64,000 nt of DNA from Mycolicibacterium thermoresistibile (GCF_900187065.1 NZ_LT906483.1:3658001-3722000), one strand, 5' to 3'. Shown: positions 1 to 10,766, counted from the stretch's first letter. Numbers and translations are program-made. The notes: generated by a model not told the origin, from the sequence alone.

Positions 1-1
1 T

Positions 2-670
2 CCGGCGCACGCGGTCGGTCCGCTGCCGGCCCATGCGCCCGAGGTTCCGCAGGCGCCGGGCCCCGCGCCCGGTCCCGCCCCCGAAGCGGCCGTTCCCGGA
101 GCGGCTGCTCCTGACGCGGCTGCTCCCGCCCCGGAGGCCGCTCCCGTCACCGAGGCGGCGGCGCCCGTTCCGGAGGCGCTCTCGGCTGTCGAGCCGCCGG
201 CCCCCGCTCCGTCGCCCGAGGCATCCGGCCCGAACACCGCACCACCCGGGTTCGCACCGGACAGCCCGCCGACGCAGGAGTTCATGTATCCCTCGATCAG
301 CAACGGCTGCCTCGCCGACGGCGGAAACGTCTTGGCGACAGCGATTTCGGTGGCCGGTCCGGCGGACATCCCCACGCCGGGGCCGGGTCCGGGTCAGACG
401 GCGTATGTGTTCACCGCGGTCGGCACGCCCGGACCTGCACCGGAACAGAAGCTGCCGCTGAACGTCACCTGGGTCAACCTGACCACCGGGAAGTCCGGCA
501 CCGCCACGCTCAAACCGCGGCCGGACATCAACCCGGACGGGCCGACGACATTGACCGCGATCGTCGACACCGGCTCGGGGAGCATCATGTCGACGATCTT
601 CGGGCAGGTGACGACCGTCGACAAGCAGTGTCAGTTCATGCCGACGATCGGCTCGACCGTCGTGCCCTGA
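2..670 (+). CDS. Ala/Pro-rich exported protein (3' part; start lies left of the window)
   Basis: An open frame runs from the left edge to TGA at 668-670. The first ~90 residues are almost only Ala, Pro, Glu and Val, beginning PAHAVGPLPAHAP, which looks like the end of a signal peptide (AHA) followed by a low-complexity linker. The last ~130 residues (from YPSISNGCLADGG) form a globular domain with a Cys near each end (NGCLADGG, DKQCQFMP), which may form a disulfide. The order with the following HhH-GPD and PPOX genes matches Rv1157c-Rv1155, so this is probably the Rv1157c-type secreted protein. That assignment rests on remembered synteny. No function is known to me. Confidence 0.75.
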   Translation, partial: PAHAVGPLPAHAPEVPQAPGPAPGPAPEAAVPGAAAPDAAAPAPEAAPVTEAAAPVPEALSAVEPPAPAPSPEASGPNTAPPGFAPDSPPTQEFMYPSISNGCLADGGNVLATAISVAGPADIPTPGPGPGQTAYVFTAVGTPGPAPEQKLPLNVTWVNLTTGKSGTATLKPRPDINPDGPTTLTAIVDTGSGSIMSTIFGQVTTVDKQCQFMPTIGSTVVP

Positions 671-684
671 CCCGAGCGGACTTC

Positions 685-731
685 ACCGAGCGCACGCTGC
701 GACGCTGTCGGCGGCCGAGCGTGCGCTCGGT
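685..731. terminator. Perfect 14-bp stem hairpin between convergent genes
   Basis: ACCGAGCGCACGCT (685-698) pairs exactly with AGCGTGCGCTCGGT (718-731) around a 19-nt loop. It lies just after the stop at 670 and before the convergent small gene ending at 804. It has no T-tract on either side, as is common for mycobacterial terminators. Confidence 0.6.
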
Positions 732-803
732 GCGTTCAGGACCTCCGTGTCAGGACCTCGTGGTCGACAGGCGGGACGACGAACGGGGAACCCGGTAGGC
801 CAC

Positions 804-950
804 TCAGTAGGCCATGAACAGGATCTCGTCCCGGCCGTACTCCATGCCGGGATGCTTGTCCTTCAGGTGCGCCTGGGTCTTCTCCACCAGGTCGTCCTCG
901 TCCTTGCCGACAATCGCTTCACCACAGGGGCAGTTCAGATGTGTCTTCAC
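804..950 (-). CDS. DUF1059-type small protein, 48 aa
   Basis: A short reverse-strand gene encodes a 48-residue protein starting KTHLNCPCGEAIVGKDEDD and ending GRDEILFMAY. The CPCG motif and the two later His residues (QAHLKDKH) fit the small DUF1059 family, whose Cys/His pattern suggests metal binding; its function is unknown. GTG at 950 is the chosen start; another in-frame GTG at 956 would add two residues (VYVKT). Third codon positions are nearly all G or C, which supports coding on this strand over the overlapping forward frames. It ends in the spacer that carries the 685-731 hairpin. Confidence 0.8.
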   Translation of the reverse strand: MKTHLNCPCGEAIVGKDEDDLVEKTQAHLKDKHPGMEYGRDEILFMAY

Positions 951-986
951 ATACACACCATCGCATATGTCCGGCCGGTGCTGTAG

Positions 987-1574
987 TCAGCTTTTGACCT
1001 TCTTCTCGCCGGCCTTCTGCCCGGCCTTCATCTGCTTCTTGTAGGACCGCACCTTCTCCAGCGAAGCGGGGTCGGTGACGTCGGCGATCGACCGGTGTCC
1101 GGGCTGACCGTAGTCACCGGCGGCCTCCCGCCACCCCTTCGGAGTGACGCCGTACTGCTTGCCCAGCAGCGCAAGGAAGATCTTGGCCTTCTGCTCGCCG
1201 AAGCCCGGGAGCTCCTTCAGCCGGCGCAGCACCTCCGGCCCGTCCGGGTCGCCGGAGGTCCAGATCGCGGCCGCGTCACCGCCGTAGCGGTCCACGACCA
1301 TCTGGGCGAGATCCTGGATGCGCTTGGCCATCGAACCCGGGAACCGGTGCACCGCAGGGCGTTCGGCGCAGACCTCGGCGAACTGCTCCGGGTCGTAGTC
1401 GGCGATGACGGCCGGGTCGAGCGTGCCGAGCCGGTCGGCGAGCTTCTTCGGCCCGGCGAATGCCACTTCCATCGGTATCTGCTGATCGAGAAGCATCCCG
1501 AGCAGCAGTGCGAACGGATCGGATTCCAGCAGCGCATCGGCGGCCGGGTCTTGGACTAGCTGCAGTTTCGCCAC
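987..1574 (-). CDS. HhH-GPD family protein (uncharacterised DNA-glycosylase fold), 195 aa
   Basis: The protein opens MAKLQLVQDPAADALLESDP, followed by the helix LLGMLLDQQIPMEVAFAG seen in the HhH-GPD base-excision fold. A helix-hairpin-helix follows around residues 120-140 (LKELPGFGEQKAKIFLALLG). The Lys/Arg-rich C-terminus (KKQMKAGQKAGEKKVKS) probably contacts DNA. No FeS-cluster cysteines are present, unlike EndoIII/MutY. Length and neighbours match Rv1156 (195 aa). A DNA repair role is inferred from the fold only. The start ATG at 1574 gives the expected family length. Confidence 0.85.
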   Translation of the reverse strand: MAKLQLVQDPAADALLESDPFALLLGMLLDQQIPMEVAFAGPKKLADRLGTLDPAVIADYDPEQFAEVCAERPAVHRFPGSMAKRIQDLAQMVVDRYGGDAAAIWTSGDPDGPEVLRRLKELPGFGEQKAKIFLALLGKQYGVTPKGWREAAGDYGQPGHRSIADVTDPASLEKVRSYKKQMKAGQKAGEKKVKS

Positions 1575-1700
1575 GGCGTCAGTCTAGGCCGACGCAGCTG
1601 CCGGCCCCGAACGGTTCAGCCGTTCCGGCTTCGCTGTCACCGGGGTATGTCATTGTGGGAGCAACGACCGGACAGGCGTTGAGAGAGTTGGGGAGGGGAT

Positions 1701-1997
1701 ATGAGACGGGGGCTGATCGGGTTGGGCGCCGCGTTGTGTGTTGCTGTCGCCGTGGCTGTCCCGGCGCACGCGGTGCCGGATCAGGGCACACCGGCCTTCG
1801 ATGAGTACATGCAGGGCCTGGAACGCAACGGCTACCACCTCAACCCGGACACCGCATGGCGGCTCGCCCATCAAGCGTGCATCGGCGGGCTTCCCGGATA
1901 CATCGGCTGGGAACTGGCCGCGCAGGGCGTCGTCGGCCCCGGCGCACAGCAGCGGGCGATGGAAGTGGCCCGAAAGTACGCCTGCCCGGTCCAGTAG
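1701..1997 (+). CDS. DUF732 secreted protein, 98 aa
   Basis: A Sec signal peptide (MRRGLIGLGAALCVAVAVAV, cleavage after PAHA near residue 24) precedes a ~75-residue mature domain. That domain has the DUF732 pattern: a helix with GYHLNPDTAWRLAHQACIGG and a C-terminal helix ending YACPVQ, with two Cys likely forming a disulfide. A strong ribosome site (GGGGAGGGG) lies directly before ATG 1701. These small exported proteins are common in mycobacteria and have no assigned function. The MFS gene starts 46 bp downstream on the same strand. Confidence 0.85.
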   Translation: MRRGLIGLGAALCVAVAVAVPAHAVPDQGTPAFDEYMQGLERNGYHLNPDTAWRLAHQACIGGLPGYIGWELAAQGVVGPGAQQRAMEVARKYACPVQ

Positions 1998-2043
1998 CCG
2001 GCCCGATTCGACGCGCACCACGCCCACCCGACACACTCGGCGG

Positions 2044-3216
2044 GTGCGTCGCTTCGCGTTTCCGCTCCTGGCCTACGCCTTCGCGGCGGTCATGGTCGGC
2101 ACCACGGTCCCCACCCCGATGTACGCCGTGTACGCCGAACGACTCGGCTTCGGGGTGCTCACCACGACGGTGGTGTTCGCGGGCTACACCGCCGGGGTGC
2201 TGTTCGCGCTGGTGGTGTTCGGCCGCTGGTCCGATGCGCTGGGCCGGCGACCGATGCTGCTGGCGGGAGTGGGCTGCGCGATCGTCAGCGCGCTGGTGTT
2301 CCTCATCGCCGGGTCGGTGCCGCAGCTGATCGCGGCCCGATTCGTCTCGGGCATGTCGGCGGGCATCTTCACCGGCACCGCCACCGCCGCGGTGATCGAA
2401 GCCGCACCCGAGCGCCGGCGATCCCGCGCCGCCGCGGTCGCGACGGTGGCCAACATCGGCGGCCTGGGCGCCGGTCCCCTACTGGCGGGAATCCTGGTGC
2501 AGTACGCGCCCTGGCCGCTGCACCTGACGTTCTGGGTGCACATCGTGCTGATGGTGCTGGCCGCCGCGGCGATCGCCGTCGCCCCCGAAACCTCGCCGCG
2601 CACCGGCCGGCTCGGGGTGCAGCGACTGTCACTGCCGCCGCAGGTGCGCAAGGTATTCGCGATCGCCTCCCTCGCCGCGTTCGCCGGGTTCGCGGTGACG
2701 GGCCTGTTCACAGCGGTGGCCCCGTCGTTCCTCGCCGAGGTCATCGGGGTCCGCAACCACGCCGTCGCCGGGGCGGTCGCCGCCTCGATCTTCGCCGCGT
2801 CGGCGGTCACCCAGGTACTGGGCGCGTCGGTGTCGCCGCGGCGGGCGGTCGCGGTGGGATGTGCGCTGCTGATCGTCGGCATGGTGTTCCTGGCCGCGGC
2901 CCTGGTCTGGTCCTCGCTGCCCGCACTGATCGCCACCGCGGTGGTGGCCGGCGCCGGGCAGGGCCTGAGCTTCAGCAGGGGCCTCGCCGCGGTGTCGGCG
3001 AGAACACCGTCGGATCAGCGCGGTGAGGTCAGTTCGACCTACTTCGTGGTGGCCTATGTCGCGCTGCTCGTCCCGGTGATCGGTGAGGGGTGGGCCGCCC
3101 ATCACTGGGGGCTGCGCACCGCGGGCATCAGCTTCGCCGTGGGGGTCGCGGTGCTGGCGATCGGTTGTCTGATCGCGATCCTGATCCAGGAATCCCGCGA
3201 CCCGCAGGCGATCTGA
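2044..3216 (+). CDS. Major facilitator superfamily exporter, 390 aa
   Basis: The reading frame carries about twelve hydrophobic membrane segments and the MFS loop-2/3 signature VVFGRWSDALGRRPMLLAG (residues ~57-75 from the chosen start), typical of drug or sugar exporters. Motif-C-like Gly/Pro-rich helix five (GGLGAGPLLAGILVQYAPWP) suggests an antiporter of the DHA1 type. GTG at 2044 (VRRFAFPLLAYAF) places the first membrane helix at the N-terminus; the open frame extends upstream through the DUF732 gene but that part is not membrane-like. The substrate is unknown. Confidence 0.8.
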   Translation: MRRFAFPLLAYAFAAVMVGTTVPTPMYAVYAERLGFGVLTTTVVFAGYTAGVLFALVVFGRWSDALGRRPMLLAGVGCAIVSALVFLIAGSVPQLIAARFVSGMSAGIFTGTATAAVIEAAPERRRSRAAAVATVANIGGLGAGPLLAGILVQYAPWPLHLTFWVHIVLMVLAAAAIAVAPETSPRTGRLGVQRLSLPPQVRKVFAIASLAAFAGFAVTGLFTAVAPSFLAEVIGVRNHAVAGAVAASIFAASAVTQVLGASVSPRRAVAVGCALLIVGMVFLAAALVWSSLPALIATAVVAGAGQGLSFSRGLAAVSARTPSDQRGEVSSTYFVVAYVALLVPVIGEGWAAHHWGLRTAGISFAVGVAVLAIGCLIAILIQESRDPQAI

Positions 3217-3287
3217 GTAGTCCCACCGGGCGCATGTGAGTGCTTCTACTCAAGATCGGCGTCGCAACTGTTCCATACCGTCAGCTC

Positions 3288-4580
3288 ATGAACTTTCCGA
3301 GTCCCGCCGAGGTGGCGGTCGCGACACCGGCCACCCGCGACCGCGCCATCGACGTCATCCGCATCGTGTCGCTGCTCGGCGTGGTGGCCGGCCACACCCT
3401 GATGGCCACCAGCACGCTGCGCGACGACGTGTTCATCTGGCAGAACCTGCTCACCGCGTCGCCGATCCTGCAGGCCCTGACCTGGGTCTTCCAGATCATG
3501 CCGTTGTTCTTCTTCGCCGGGGTCGCGGCCAGCGTCTCGGGCTGGGCGCCGGGATCCAGTTGGGGCGACTGGCTTCTGCGCCGATGCACCCGGCTGTACC
3601 GGCCGGTGTTCTACTACCTCGGCTTCTGGACCGTCGCGCTGGTGGTGCTGCGGTGCCTGGTGCCGGTCGACGTCTACCGGCCGATCGCCGGGATCAGCAT
3701 TCAGCTGCTGTGGTTCCTCGGCGCCTACGTGCTGGTGCTGGCGGCGGTGCCGATGCTGGCCCGGATCCGCACCATCGGTCAGGCCGCCGCGGCGGTCCTC
3801 GGCGTCTACGGTGTCGTCGCCGCCGTCGACGTCATCCGTCTGACCACCGACGCACCGTCCGGGCTGGCGTTCGTGAACCTCGTGGCCTGGCTGATCCCGG
3901 GCATCCTCGGGGTGGTCTACCGCCGGCGACTGCTGTCGACGCGGGCCGCGCTGCGGGTCGGCCTGGCCATGTTGGCGGTCAACCTCGGACTGGTCGCGTT
4001 CGGGCCCTACGAGGTCAGTCTGGTCGGTATCGAGACCCAGCAGCTGAAGAACATGTTCCCGCCGTCGCTGCTGCTGGCCGGTCACGCGATCATGATGTGC
4101 GCGTTCGCGATCGCCGCCGCACCCGCGATCGCCCGCTGGGCGCGGCGGCCGCGGGTGTGGTGGCTGACCGTGCTCGGCAACTCCGGGGCGATGACGCTGT
4201 ACCTGTGGCACATGCCGCCGCTGCTGCTGATGCACCTGGCGTTCGACTACCTCGGGTGGGACCGGATCGACCCGTCGGCGCCGGATTTCGTCGTGATCTC
4301 GGTGGTGCAGGCGGGGATCATGGCCGCGGCGGTGGCGGCGCTGTTCGTGCTGCTGCGTCCGCTGGAGAGCAATCCGCTGCCCGGCTGGGACGGCGGGGCG
4401 GTCACCGCACCGGGCCTGCGCAGCGCCGCGGTCGGCACGCTGTTGTGCATCGCCGGGGCGGCCACCCTGGCGTCGGTCGGCTGGGGCCTCAAGGACACCG
4501 GGCTGGTCTGTGTGGCGGTGCTGCTGGCGGCGCTGGTGGCCGCCCGGACCCTTGCCGCACCGGCCCGTCAACCCCGGTGA
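3288..4580 (+). CDS. Acyltransferase-3 family integral membrane protein, 430 aa
   Basis: The protein has ~10 hydrophobic helices. The first carries RDRAIDVIRIVSLLGVVAGH, with the Arg and His expected of acyltransferase-3 (OatA/WecH-like) membrane O-acyltransferases, and a later helix has TLYLWHMPPLLL, another typical signature. Such proteins acylate sugars or lipids at the membrane. ATG 3288 (MNFPSPAEVAV) was chosen; a GTG at 3240 would add 16 residues. The last stretch lists two further helices (AVGTLLCIAGAATLASV, LVCVAVLLAALVAA). No partner gene fixes the acceptor. Confidence 0.8.
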   Translation: MNFPSPAEVAVATPATRDRAIDVIRIVSLLGVVAGHTLMATSTLRDDVFIWQNLLTASPILQALTWVFQIMPLFFFAGVAASVSGWAPGSSWGDWLLRRCTRLYRPVFYYLGFWTVALVVLRCLVPVDVYRPIAGISIQLLWFLGAYVLVLAAVPMLARIRTIGQAAAAVLGVYGVVAAVDVIRLTTDAPSGLAFVNLVAWLIPGILGVVYRRRLLSTRAALRVGLAMLAVNLGLVAFGPYEVSLVGIETQQLKNMFPPSLLLAGHAIMMCAFAIAAAPAIARWARRPRVWWLTVLGNSGAMTLYLWHMPPLLLMHLAFDYLGWDRIDPSAPDFVVISVVQAGIMAAAVAALFVLLRPLESNPLPGWDGGAVTAPGLRSAAVGTLLCIAGAATLASVGWGLKDTGLVCVAVLLAALVAARTLAAPARQPR

Positions 4581-4587
4581 GGGCGTC

Positions 4588-4646
4588 CCGAGTTCTGCAC
4601 CATGGTCGTTGTTTCGTGCAGCGAACGACCCTGAGGCAGAACTCGG
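4588..4646. terminator. Nested hairpin between convergent genes
   Basis: CCGAGTTCTGC (4588-4598) pairs exactly with GCAGAACTCGG (4636-4646), and inside it GGTCGTT (4604-4610) pairs with AACGACC (4624-4630). It lies between the stops at 4580 and 4662, so it probably terminates both genes. Confidence 0.65.
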
Positions 4647-4661
4647 CGCGTCGGTTCCGGC

Positions 4662-5123
<462 letters not shown>

Positions 5124-5128
5124 CTAAC

Positions 5129-5665
5129 ATGGTTTTCGTGGCCCGCTACGTCGCCTTTCTGCGGGGCGTCAACGTCGGCGGTGTGAACCTGAAGATGGCC
5201 TCCGGAGATGACTCGGTGGCCGCGGTGTTCACCGCCGCCGGGTTCTCCGCGGTCCGCACCGTGCTGGCCACCGGCAACGTGATCCTCGACAGTGCGGCGC
5301 GGCCGGACACCGTGCGGGCGACGGCGGAGCGGGCGCTGCGGGACCGCTTCGGCTACGACGCGTGGGTGCTGGTCTACCCGTTCGATGACGTCGCCGCGAT
5401 CAGCGCGGCGTTCCCGTTCGAGCGGGTGATACCGGACCATCATTCCTATGTCACGTTCGTCTCCGATCCGCAGGTGCTCGACGAACTCGCGGCGCTGGAC
5501 CCGGGCCCCGGAGAACAGATCGCGCCCGGCGACCGGGTCGTCTACTGGCAGGTGCGGCGTACGCAGACGTTGACCAGCGCGATGGGCAAGACGATGGGCA
5601 AGAAGCGGTACAAGTCCTCGACGACAACCCGCAATCTGCGCACACTGGAGCGGATCGTGGGCTGA
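5129..5665 (+). CDS. DUF1697 family protein, 178 aa
   Basis: It opens with the family signature RYVAFLRGVNVGGVNLKMA and continues with the typical TVLATGNVILDS strand and the C-terminal ..KTMGKKRYKSSTTTRNLRTLERIV. DUF1697 proteins are small alpha/beta proteins of unknown role. ATG 5129 is used; GTG 5138 (VARYVAF) is an equally possible start. It is convergent with nothing nearby, and the methyltransferase follows 35 bp later on the same strand. Confidence 0.85.
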   Translation: MVFVARYVAFLRGVNVGGVNLKMASGDDSVAAVFTAAGFSAVRTVLATGNVILDSAARPDTVRATAERALRDRFGYDAWVLVYPFDDVAAISAAFPFERVIPDHHSYVTFVSDPQVLDELAALDPGPGEQIAPGDRVVYWQVRRTQTLTSAMGKTMGKKRYKSSTTTRNLRTLERIVG

Positions 5666-5700
5666 CCGGCGCGGCGGCGGCTTTCGGTACATTTGCGACC

Positions 5701-6552
5701 GTGAGCTCCGGACCCCTCGCCAAACCCGAACTGACCGGCGTCTCCGAGACGGCGCTGCTGACGTTGCTGGTGCGCGCCACCGAGGCGCGCCGCCCCGACG
5801 GCATCATCGACGATCCGATGGCAGTCCGGCTGGTGGACTCCATCGACTTCGACTTCGCCAAGTTCGGCCCGTCGCGCCGCCAGGATATGGCGCTGCGCGC
5901 CAAGGCCTTCGACACCGCAACCCGCCGCTATCTGCGGGCCCACCCGAAAGCCACGGTCGTCGCGCTGGCCGAGGGGCTGCAGACCAGCTTCTTCCGGCTG
6001 AATGCCGCCGACGTCGGTGACGAGTTCCGTTGGGTGACGGTCGATCTTGCACCGGTCATCGAGCTGCGCCGGCAACTGCTGCCGGCCGACGACCGGGTGA
6101 CGATGCTGGCGCAGTCCGCGCTCGACTACAGCTGGATGGACCGCATCGACACCAGCGAGGGCGTGTTCATCACCGCCGAGGGTCTGCTGATGTATCTGCA
6201 GCCCGACGAGGCGATGGGGCTGATCCGCGAGTGCGCGAGACGGTTCCCGGGCGGGCAGATGATGTTCGACCTGCCGCCGTCGTTCTTCGCCTGGCTGACC
6301 CGGCGCGGCTTCCGCACCTCGCTGCGGTACAAGGTGCCGCCGATGCCGTTCACGCTGTCCCCCGAGCAGGCGGCCGATCTGGTCAACACCGTGCCCGGTG
6401 TGCAGGCCGTGCACGATGTGCCCATTCCGCGGGGCCGTGGCGTGCTGGTCAACACCCTGATCTGGGCGGCACAGCGGACCCCGCTGTTCGACAACGTCCG
6501 CGGGACTTACACGCTGCTGGAGTTCGGCCCGCCGAACTCCGCCTCCACATAG
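5701..6552 (+). CDS. Class I SAM-dependent methyltransferase, LCM/Omt type, 283 aa
   Basis: The N-terminal [20 protein letters not shown] and [16 protein letters not shown], followed by [14 protein letters not shown] and the acidic strand end [10 protein letters not shown], match the leucine-carboxyl-methyltransferase-like family that includes mycobacterial Omt (Rv1153c). The SAM-binding GxG motif is degenerate (ALAEGLQT). [15 protein letters not shown] is the usual family motif. GTG 5701 starts the frame. Its last 46 bp overlap the convergent GntR gene. The substrate is unknown; polyketide- or quinone-like molecules are typical for the family. Confidence 0.85.
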   Translation: MSSGPLAKPELTGVSETALLTLLVRATEARRPDGIIDDPMAVRLVDSIDFDFAKFGPSRRQDMALRAKAFDTATRRYLRAHPKATVVALAEGLQTSFFRLNAADVGDEFRWVTVDLAPVIELRRQLLPADDRVTMLAQSALDYSWMDRIDTSEGVFITAEGLLMYLQPDEAMGLIRECARRFPGGQMMFDLPPSFFAWLTRRGFRTSLRYKVPPMPFTLSPEQAADLVNTVPGVQAVHDVPIPRGRGVLVNTLIWAAQRTPLFDNVRGTYTLLEFGPPNSAST

Positions 6553-6911
6553 GCGATCGCCTCGGCCGGGTCGACGCCCAGCTTCCGCGCGGTGGCCACA
6601 TACATCTGCGCGGCCCGGGCCATCTCGGCGTCCGCCGGGTCGGTGCGCGCGACATAGGTCCCGAACCGCCCCCGGGTCTCCACCAGACCCGCCATCTCCA
6701 GTTCCCGGTAAGCGCGGGCCACCGTGTTGACGGCCATCCTCAACTGCCGGGCCAGGTCGCGCACCGTCGGCAACCGGGTGCCGGACGGCAGCCGCCCATC
6801 CCGGATCCTCGCGATGATCTGCGTCCTGAGCTGGTCATACGGCGGACGGTCGGAACGCGGATCGATTCGCACCTCCTCGCCCAGTTCGGCCACGTGCCCA
6901 GTATCACCCAC
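6507..6911 (-). CDS. GntR family regulator (YtrA-type, HTH only), 134 aa
   Basis: A short GntR protein: winged helix-turn-helix around [38 protein letters not shown] and [20 protein letters not shown], then a ~40-residue tail without an FCD or UTRA effector domain, as in YtrA-type regulators. Neighbours match Rv1152 (121 aa). Start choices are GTG 6911 or an in-frame GTG six codons later. Its 3' end overlaps the methyltransferase gene by 46 bp, so transcription of either gene would run into the other. It is divergent from the sirtuin gene, with 37 bp between starts. Confidence 0.85.
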   Translation of the reverse strand: MGDTGHVAELGEEVRIDPRSDRPPYDQLRTQIIARIRDGRLPSGTRLPTVRDLARQLRMAVNTVARAYRELEMAGLVETRGRFGTYVARTDPADAEMARAAQMYVATARKLGVDPAEAIAYVEAEFGGPNSSSV

Positions 6912-6948
6912 GACGACCGGTATTCCCCAGAACGGCTACGTTGGTGGT

Positions 6949-7662
6949 GTGCGAGTAACTGTGGTCACCGGGGCCGGCATGTCGGCGGAGAGCGGCGTGC
7001 CGACCTTCCGCGATGTCGAGACGGGGCTGTGGGCGAAAGTCGACCCCTACGAGATCTCCAGTGCGGAGGGGTGGCGGAAGCAACCGGAGAAGGTGTGGGC
7101 GTGGTACCTGTGGCGGCACTACATGATGTCGGAGGTGAAGCCCAATGACGGCCACCGCGCGGTAGCCGCCTGGGAGGACTACGCCCACGTCGACGTCGTC
7201 ACCCAGAACGTCGACAACCTGCACGAGCGGGCCGGCAGCAGCCGCGTGTACCACGTGCACGGCAGCCTGTTCGAATTCCACTGCGACGCCTGCCGCGCCC
7301 CGTTCGAAGGCAACCTGCCCGAGATGCCCGAACCGGTGGAGGCGGTGGATCCCCCGGATTGCTTCTGCGGCGGGCTGATTCGCCCCAATGTGGTGTGGTT
7401 CGGCGAGAACCTGCCCGAGGACGTCTGGCAGCGTTCGGTCGGTTCGGTGATGAACGCCGACGTGGTGATCGTGGTCGGGACCTCGGCGATCGTCTACCCG
7501 GCGGCCGGTCTGCCCGAGCTCGCGCTCACGCAGGGCAAACCGGTCATCGAGGTGAACCCGGAGCGGACCCCGCTCACCGAGAACGCGACCGTGTCGCTGC
7601 GGGAGACCGCCGCCCGCGCACTGCCGGATCTGCTGCAGCGGCTGCCGGAGCTGCTCGACTAG
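6949..7662 (+). CDS. cobB: SIR2 family NAD-dependent protein deacylase, 237 aa
   Basis: The NAD-binding motif [14 protein letters not shown] (residues 8-21), the [11 protein letters not shown] motif, the catalytic HVHGS histidine and a four-Cys zinc site (CDAC, then CFCGG) are all present. Tyr53 and Arg56 (WAWYLWRHY) are the class III signature for removing succinyl, malonyl or glutaryl groups from lysine. GTG 6949 gives exactly the 237 residues of Rv1151c; the frame upstream overlaps the divergent GntR gene and is not sirtuin-like. The gene ends inside the first unit of a 27-bp tandem repeat. Confidence 0.93.
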   Translation: MRVTVVTGAGMSAESGVPTFRDVETGLWAKVDPYEISSAEGWRKQPEKVWAWYLWRHYMMSEVKPNDGHRAVAAWEDYAHVDVVTQNVDNLHERAGSSRVYHVHGSLFEFHCDACRAPFEGNLPEMPEPVEAVDPPDCFCGGLIRPNVVWFGENLPEDVWQRSVGSVMNADVVIVVGTSAIVYPAAGLPELALTQGKPVIEVNPERTPLTENATVSLRETAARALPDLLQRLPELLD

Positions 7663-7761
7663 CTGGGCCGCACCGCGCGGCTCGACTAGCTGGGCCGCAC
7701 CGCGCGGCTCGACTAGCTGGGCCGCACCGCGCGGCTCGACTAGCTGGGCCGCACCGCGCGG
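7654..7761. repeat. 27-bp tandem repeat, four exact copies, built from two convergent stop-codon regions
   Basis: The unit CTCGACTAGCTGGGCCGCAC plus CGCGCGG is repeated four times without change at 7654-7680, 7681-7707, 7708-7734 and 7735-7761. Copy 1 holds the last codons and TAG of the sirtuin gene (7660-7662). Copy 4 holds the last codons and TAG, on the other strand, of the methyltransferase (7740-7742). The intervening copies lie between the genes. The central CTAG supplies a stop codon to both strands. Confidence 0.97.
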
Positions 7762-8372
7762 CCGACGGCGAGTTCGGCCACCGGCACCGGCACCCACCGC
7801 GGCACCGCCCACTCCCGGCGGCCGTGCACGATCTGGAATCCCGCATCGGCGATGGTCCGCTCGGTGTGCCGGTGGGTGTGGCAGTTGCCCGACACCCGCG
7901 GCCACACCGTGGCATCGGCGAACCGTTGCAGCCGGCCACGCGCCCCGGCGCTGGCGATGTGCTCGAGATAGCGCAGTTCCCCGCCTGGCCGCAGCAACGA
8001 GAACAATTGACGCACCACGCCTGCCGGATCGTCCACCGAGCACAGCACCAGCGTGCACACCACCGCGTCGAATGGCTCGGAGCTGTCGAAGTTCTCGACG
8101 GTTTCGGCGCGGACGGTCACCGGCACCGGGGCCTCGGCGGCGGCCTGCCGGACCACCGCGACCAACCGCTGCTCCGGTTCGACGGCGACCACCTCGGTGA
8201 CGCCGGGCGGGTAGAACGCGAAGTTCGTCCCGGTGCCCGCACCGACCTCCAGCACCCGACCGGACAGCCCGGCCAGCAGTTGCTCGCGGCGTTGCCGCAT
8301 GGCCTCGGGTTCATGGCTGGACAGCCATGTCCACATCCGCGCGAAGAACGGATTGTCGACGGTACTGGTCAT
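7740..8372 (-). CDS. Class I SAM-dependent methyltransferase (METTL7/UbiE-like), 210 aa
   Basis: SAM motif I is clear (VLEVGAGTGTNFAFYPPGV), followed by VVAVEPEQRLVAVVR, the acidic VVCTLVLCSVDD and the post-motif LRPGGELRYLEHIAS. The N-terminus (NPFFARMWTWLSSHEPEAMR) and C-terminus (ISxNCHTHRHTERTIADAGF-like) match the small-molecule/phospholipid methyltransferases related to METTL7. By gene order it may correspond to Rv1147, but this is from memory. The C-terminal codons lie in the last copy of the 27-bp repeat. Start is ATG 8372 (MTSTVDNPFF). Confidence 0.85.
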   Translation of the reverse strand: MTSTVDNPFFARMWTWLSSHEPEAMRQRREQLLAGLSGRVLEVGAGTGTNFAFYPPGVTEVVAVEPEQRLVAVVRQAAAEAPVPVTVRAETVENFDSSEPFDAVVCTLVLCSVDDPAGVVRQLFSLLRPGGELRYLEHIASAGARGRLQRFADATVWPRVSGNCHTHRHTERTIADAGFQIVHGRREWAVPRWVPVPVAELAVGRAVRPS

Positions 8373-8740
8373 GACTCTTCCTCCCCGGCGGGTATCCCCG
8401 GCCGCATTACCAGGGCTGCATCCGCCCAGTCAATCACGGCAGCCGCGGCGAAGCGTGCGACTGCTGCGGTGACTGTGCGGCTGGCGACGTGAACGTGCGG
8501 CCGCCGCGGCGAGGGTGCTGCCACGGCGGGAAAACCGACTCGGGAGCAACACCTGGACATACTCGGATTCGCCGCCGCACACCCAACGCACCCGGCGCAC
8601 GCTCGACGCCGCTGGGTCACGCTCGACGGCGTCCGTGCGCGAGCAAACGCCGCACCGGAACCTACTTGTCGGTAAGAATTGCCACAGTATTCCGAAACGT
8701 GACTCACTGATTCCTTAATGGTGACCAATAGGCTCAGGGC
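8373..8740. other. Intergenic, no convincing gene
   Basis: Open frames here are short and have no family resemblance or ribosome site. The sequence is rich in GTGCG/CGCAC words (for example 8455-8640), a texture also seen in the spacers at 12780-12970 and 17810-17960; it may be decayed intergenic repeat. The promoter of the 43-aa gene at 8741 should lie near 8670-8730, where the base composition becomes more AT-rich. Confidence 0.5.
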
Positions 8741-8872
8741 ATGTGGATCGACGACACCAATGCCGATGTCATCAAGATCGACTTTGACGCGCTCTACCAC
8801 GGCGATGTGCTGGTGGAGGGCGACACGTCGGAACAGTTCGACGACTGGCAGGAACTCCCCGAAGCAGTGTGA
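8741..8872 (+). CDS. Small acidic hypothetical protein, 43 aa
   Basis: ATG 8741 opens a 43-codon frame (MWIDDTNADVIKIDFDALYH...) ending PEAV-TGA at 8870-8872. The product is strongly acidic (many Asp and Glu, few basic residues) and the third positions are G/C-rich, as in real genes here, whereas the longer overlapping frame on the other strand has no recognisable protein. A terminator-like hairpin starts exactly at its stop codon. I do not recognise the family; acidic peptides of this size are sometimes inhibitors or DNA mimics, but nothing here shows that. Confidence 0.6.
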   Translation: MWIDDTNADVIKIDFDALYHGDVLVEGDTSEQFDDWQELPEAV

Positions 8873-8901
8873 GGGCGCGCGCCCGGCGGCGCACGCCCTC
8901 A
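8870..8901. terminator. Hairpin starting at the stop codon of the 43-aa gene
   Basis: TGAGGGCG-C-GCGC (8870-8882) pairs with GCGC-A-CGCCCTCA (8889-8901), 12 of 13 pairs, with a 6-nt loop. It could also end transcription of the convergent NMO gene (stop at 8972). Confidence 0.6.
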
Positions 8902-8971
8902 CCTGACCAGTTTGCCCGTCGGGGCAGCTGATTATTGCGTTTGGAACTACCTCCGAGTTCGTTTCCGCCTT

Positions 8972-10742
<1,771 letters not shown>

Positions 10743-10766
10743 TGCTATTTCTTCCCTTCCCTTGTG

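Noticed and set aside
7654..7761. CRISPR-like array
   Set aside because: The copies are contiguous with no spacers and include gene ends; it is a tandem repeat.
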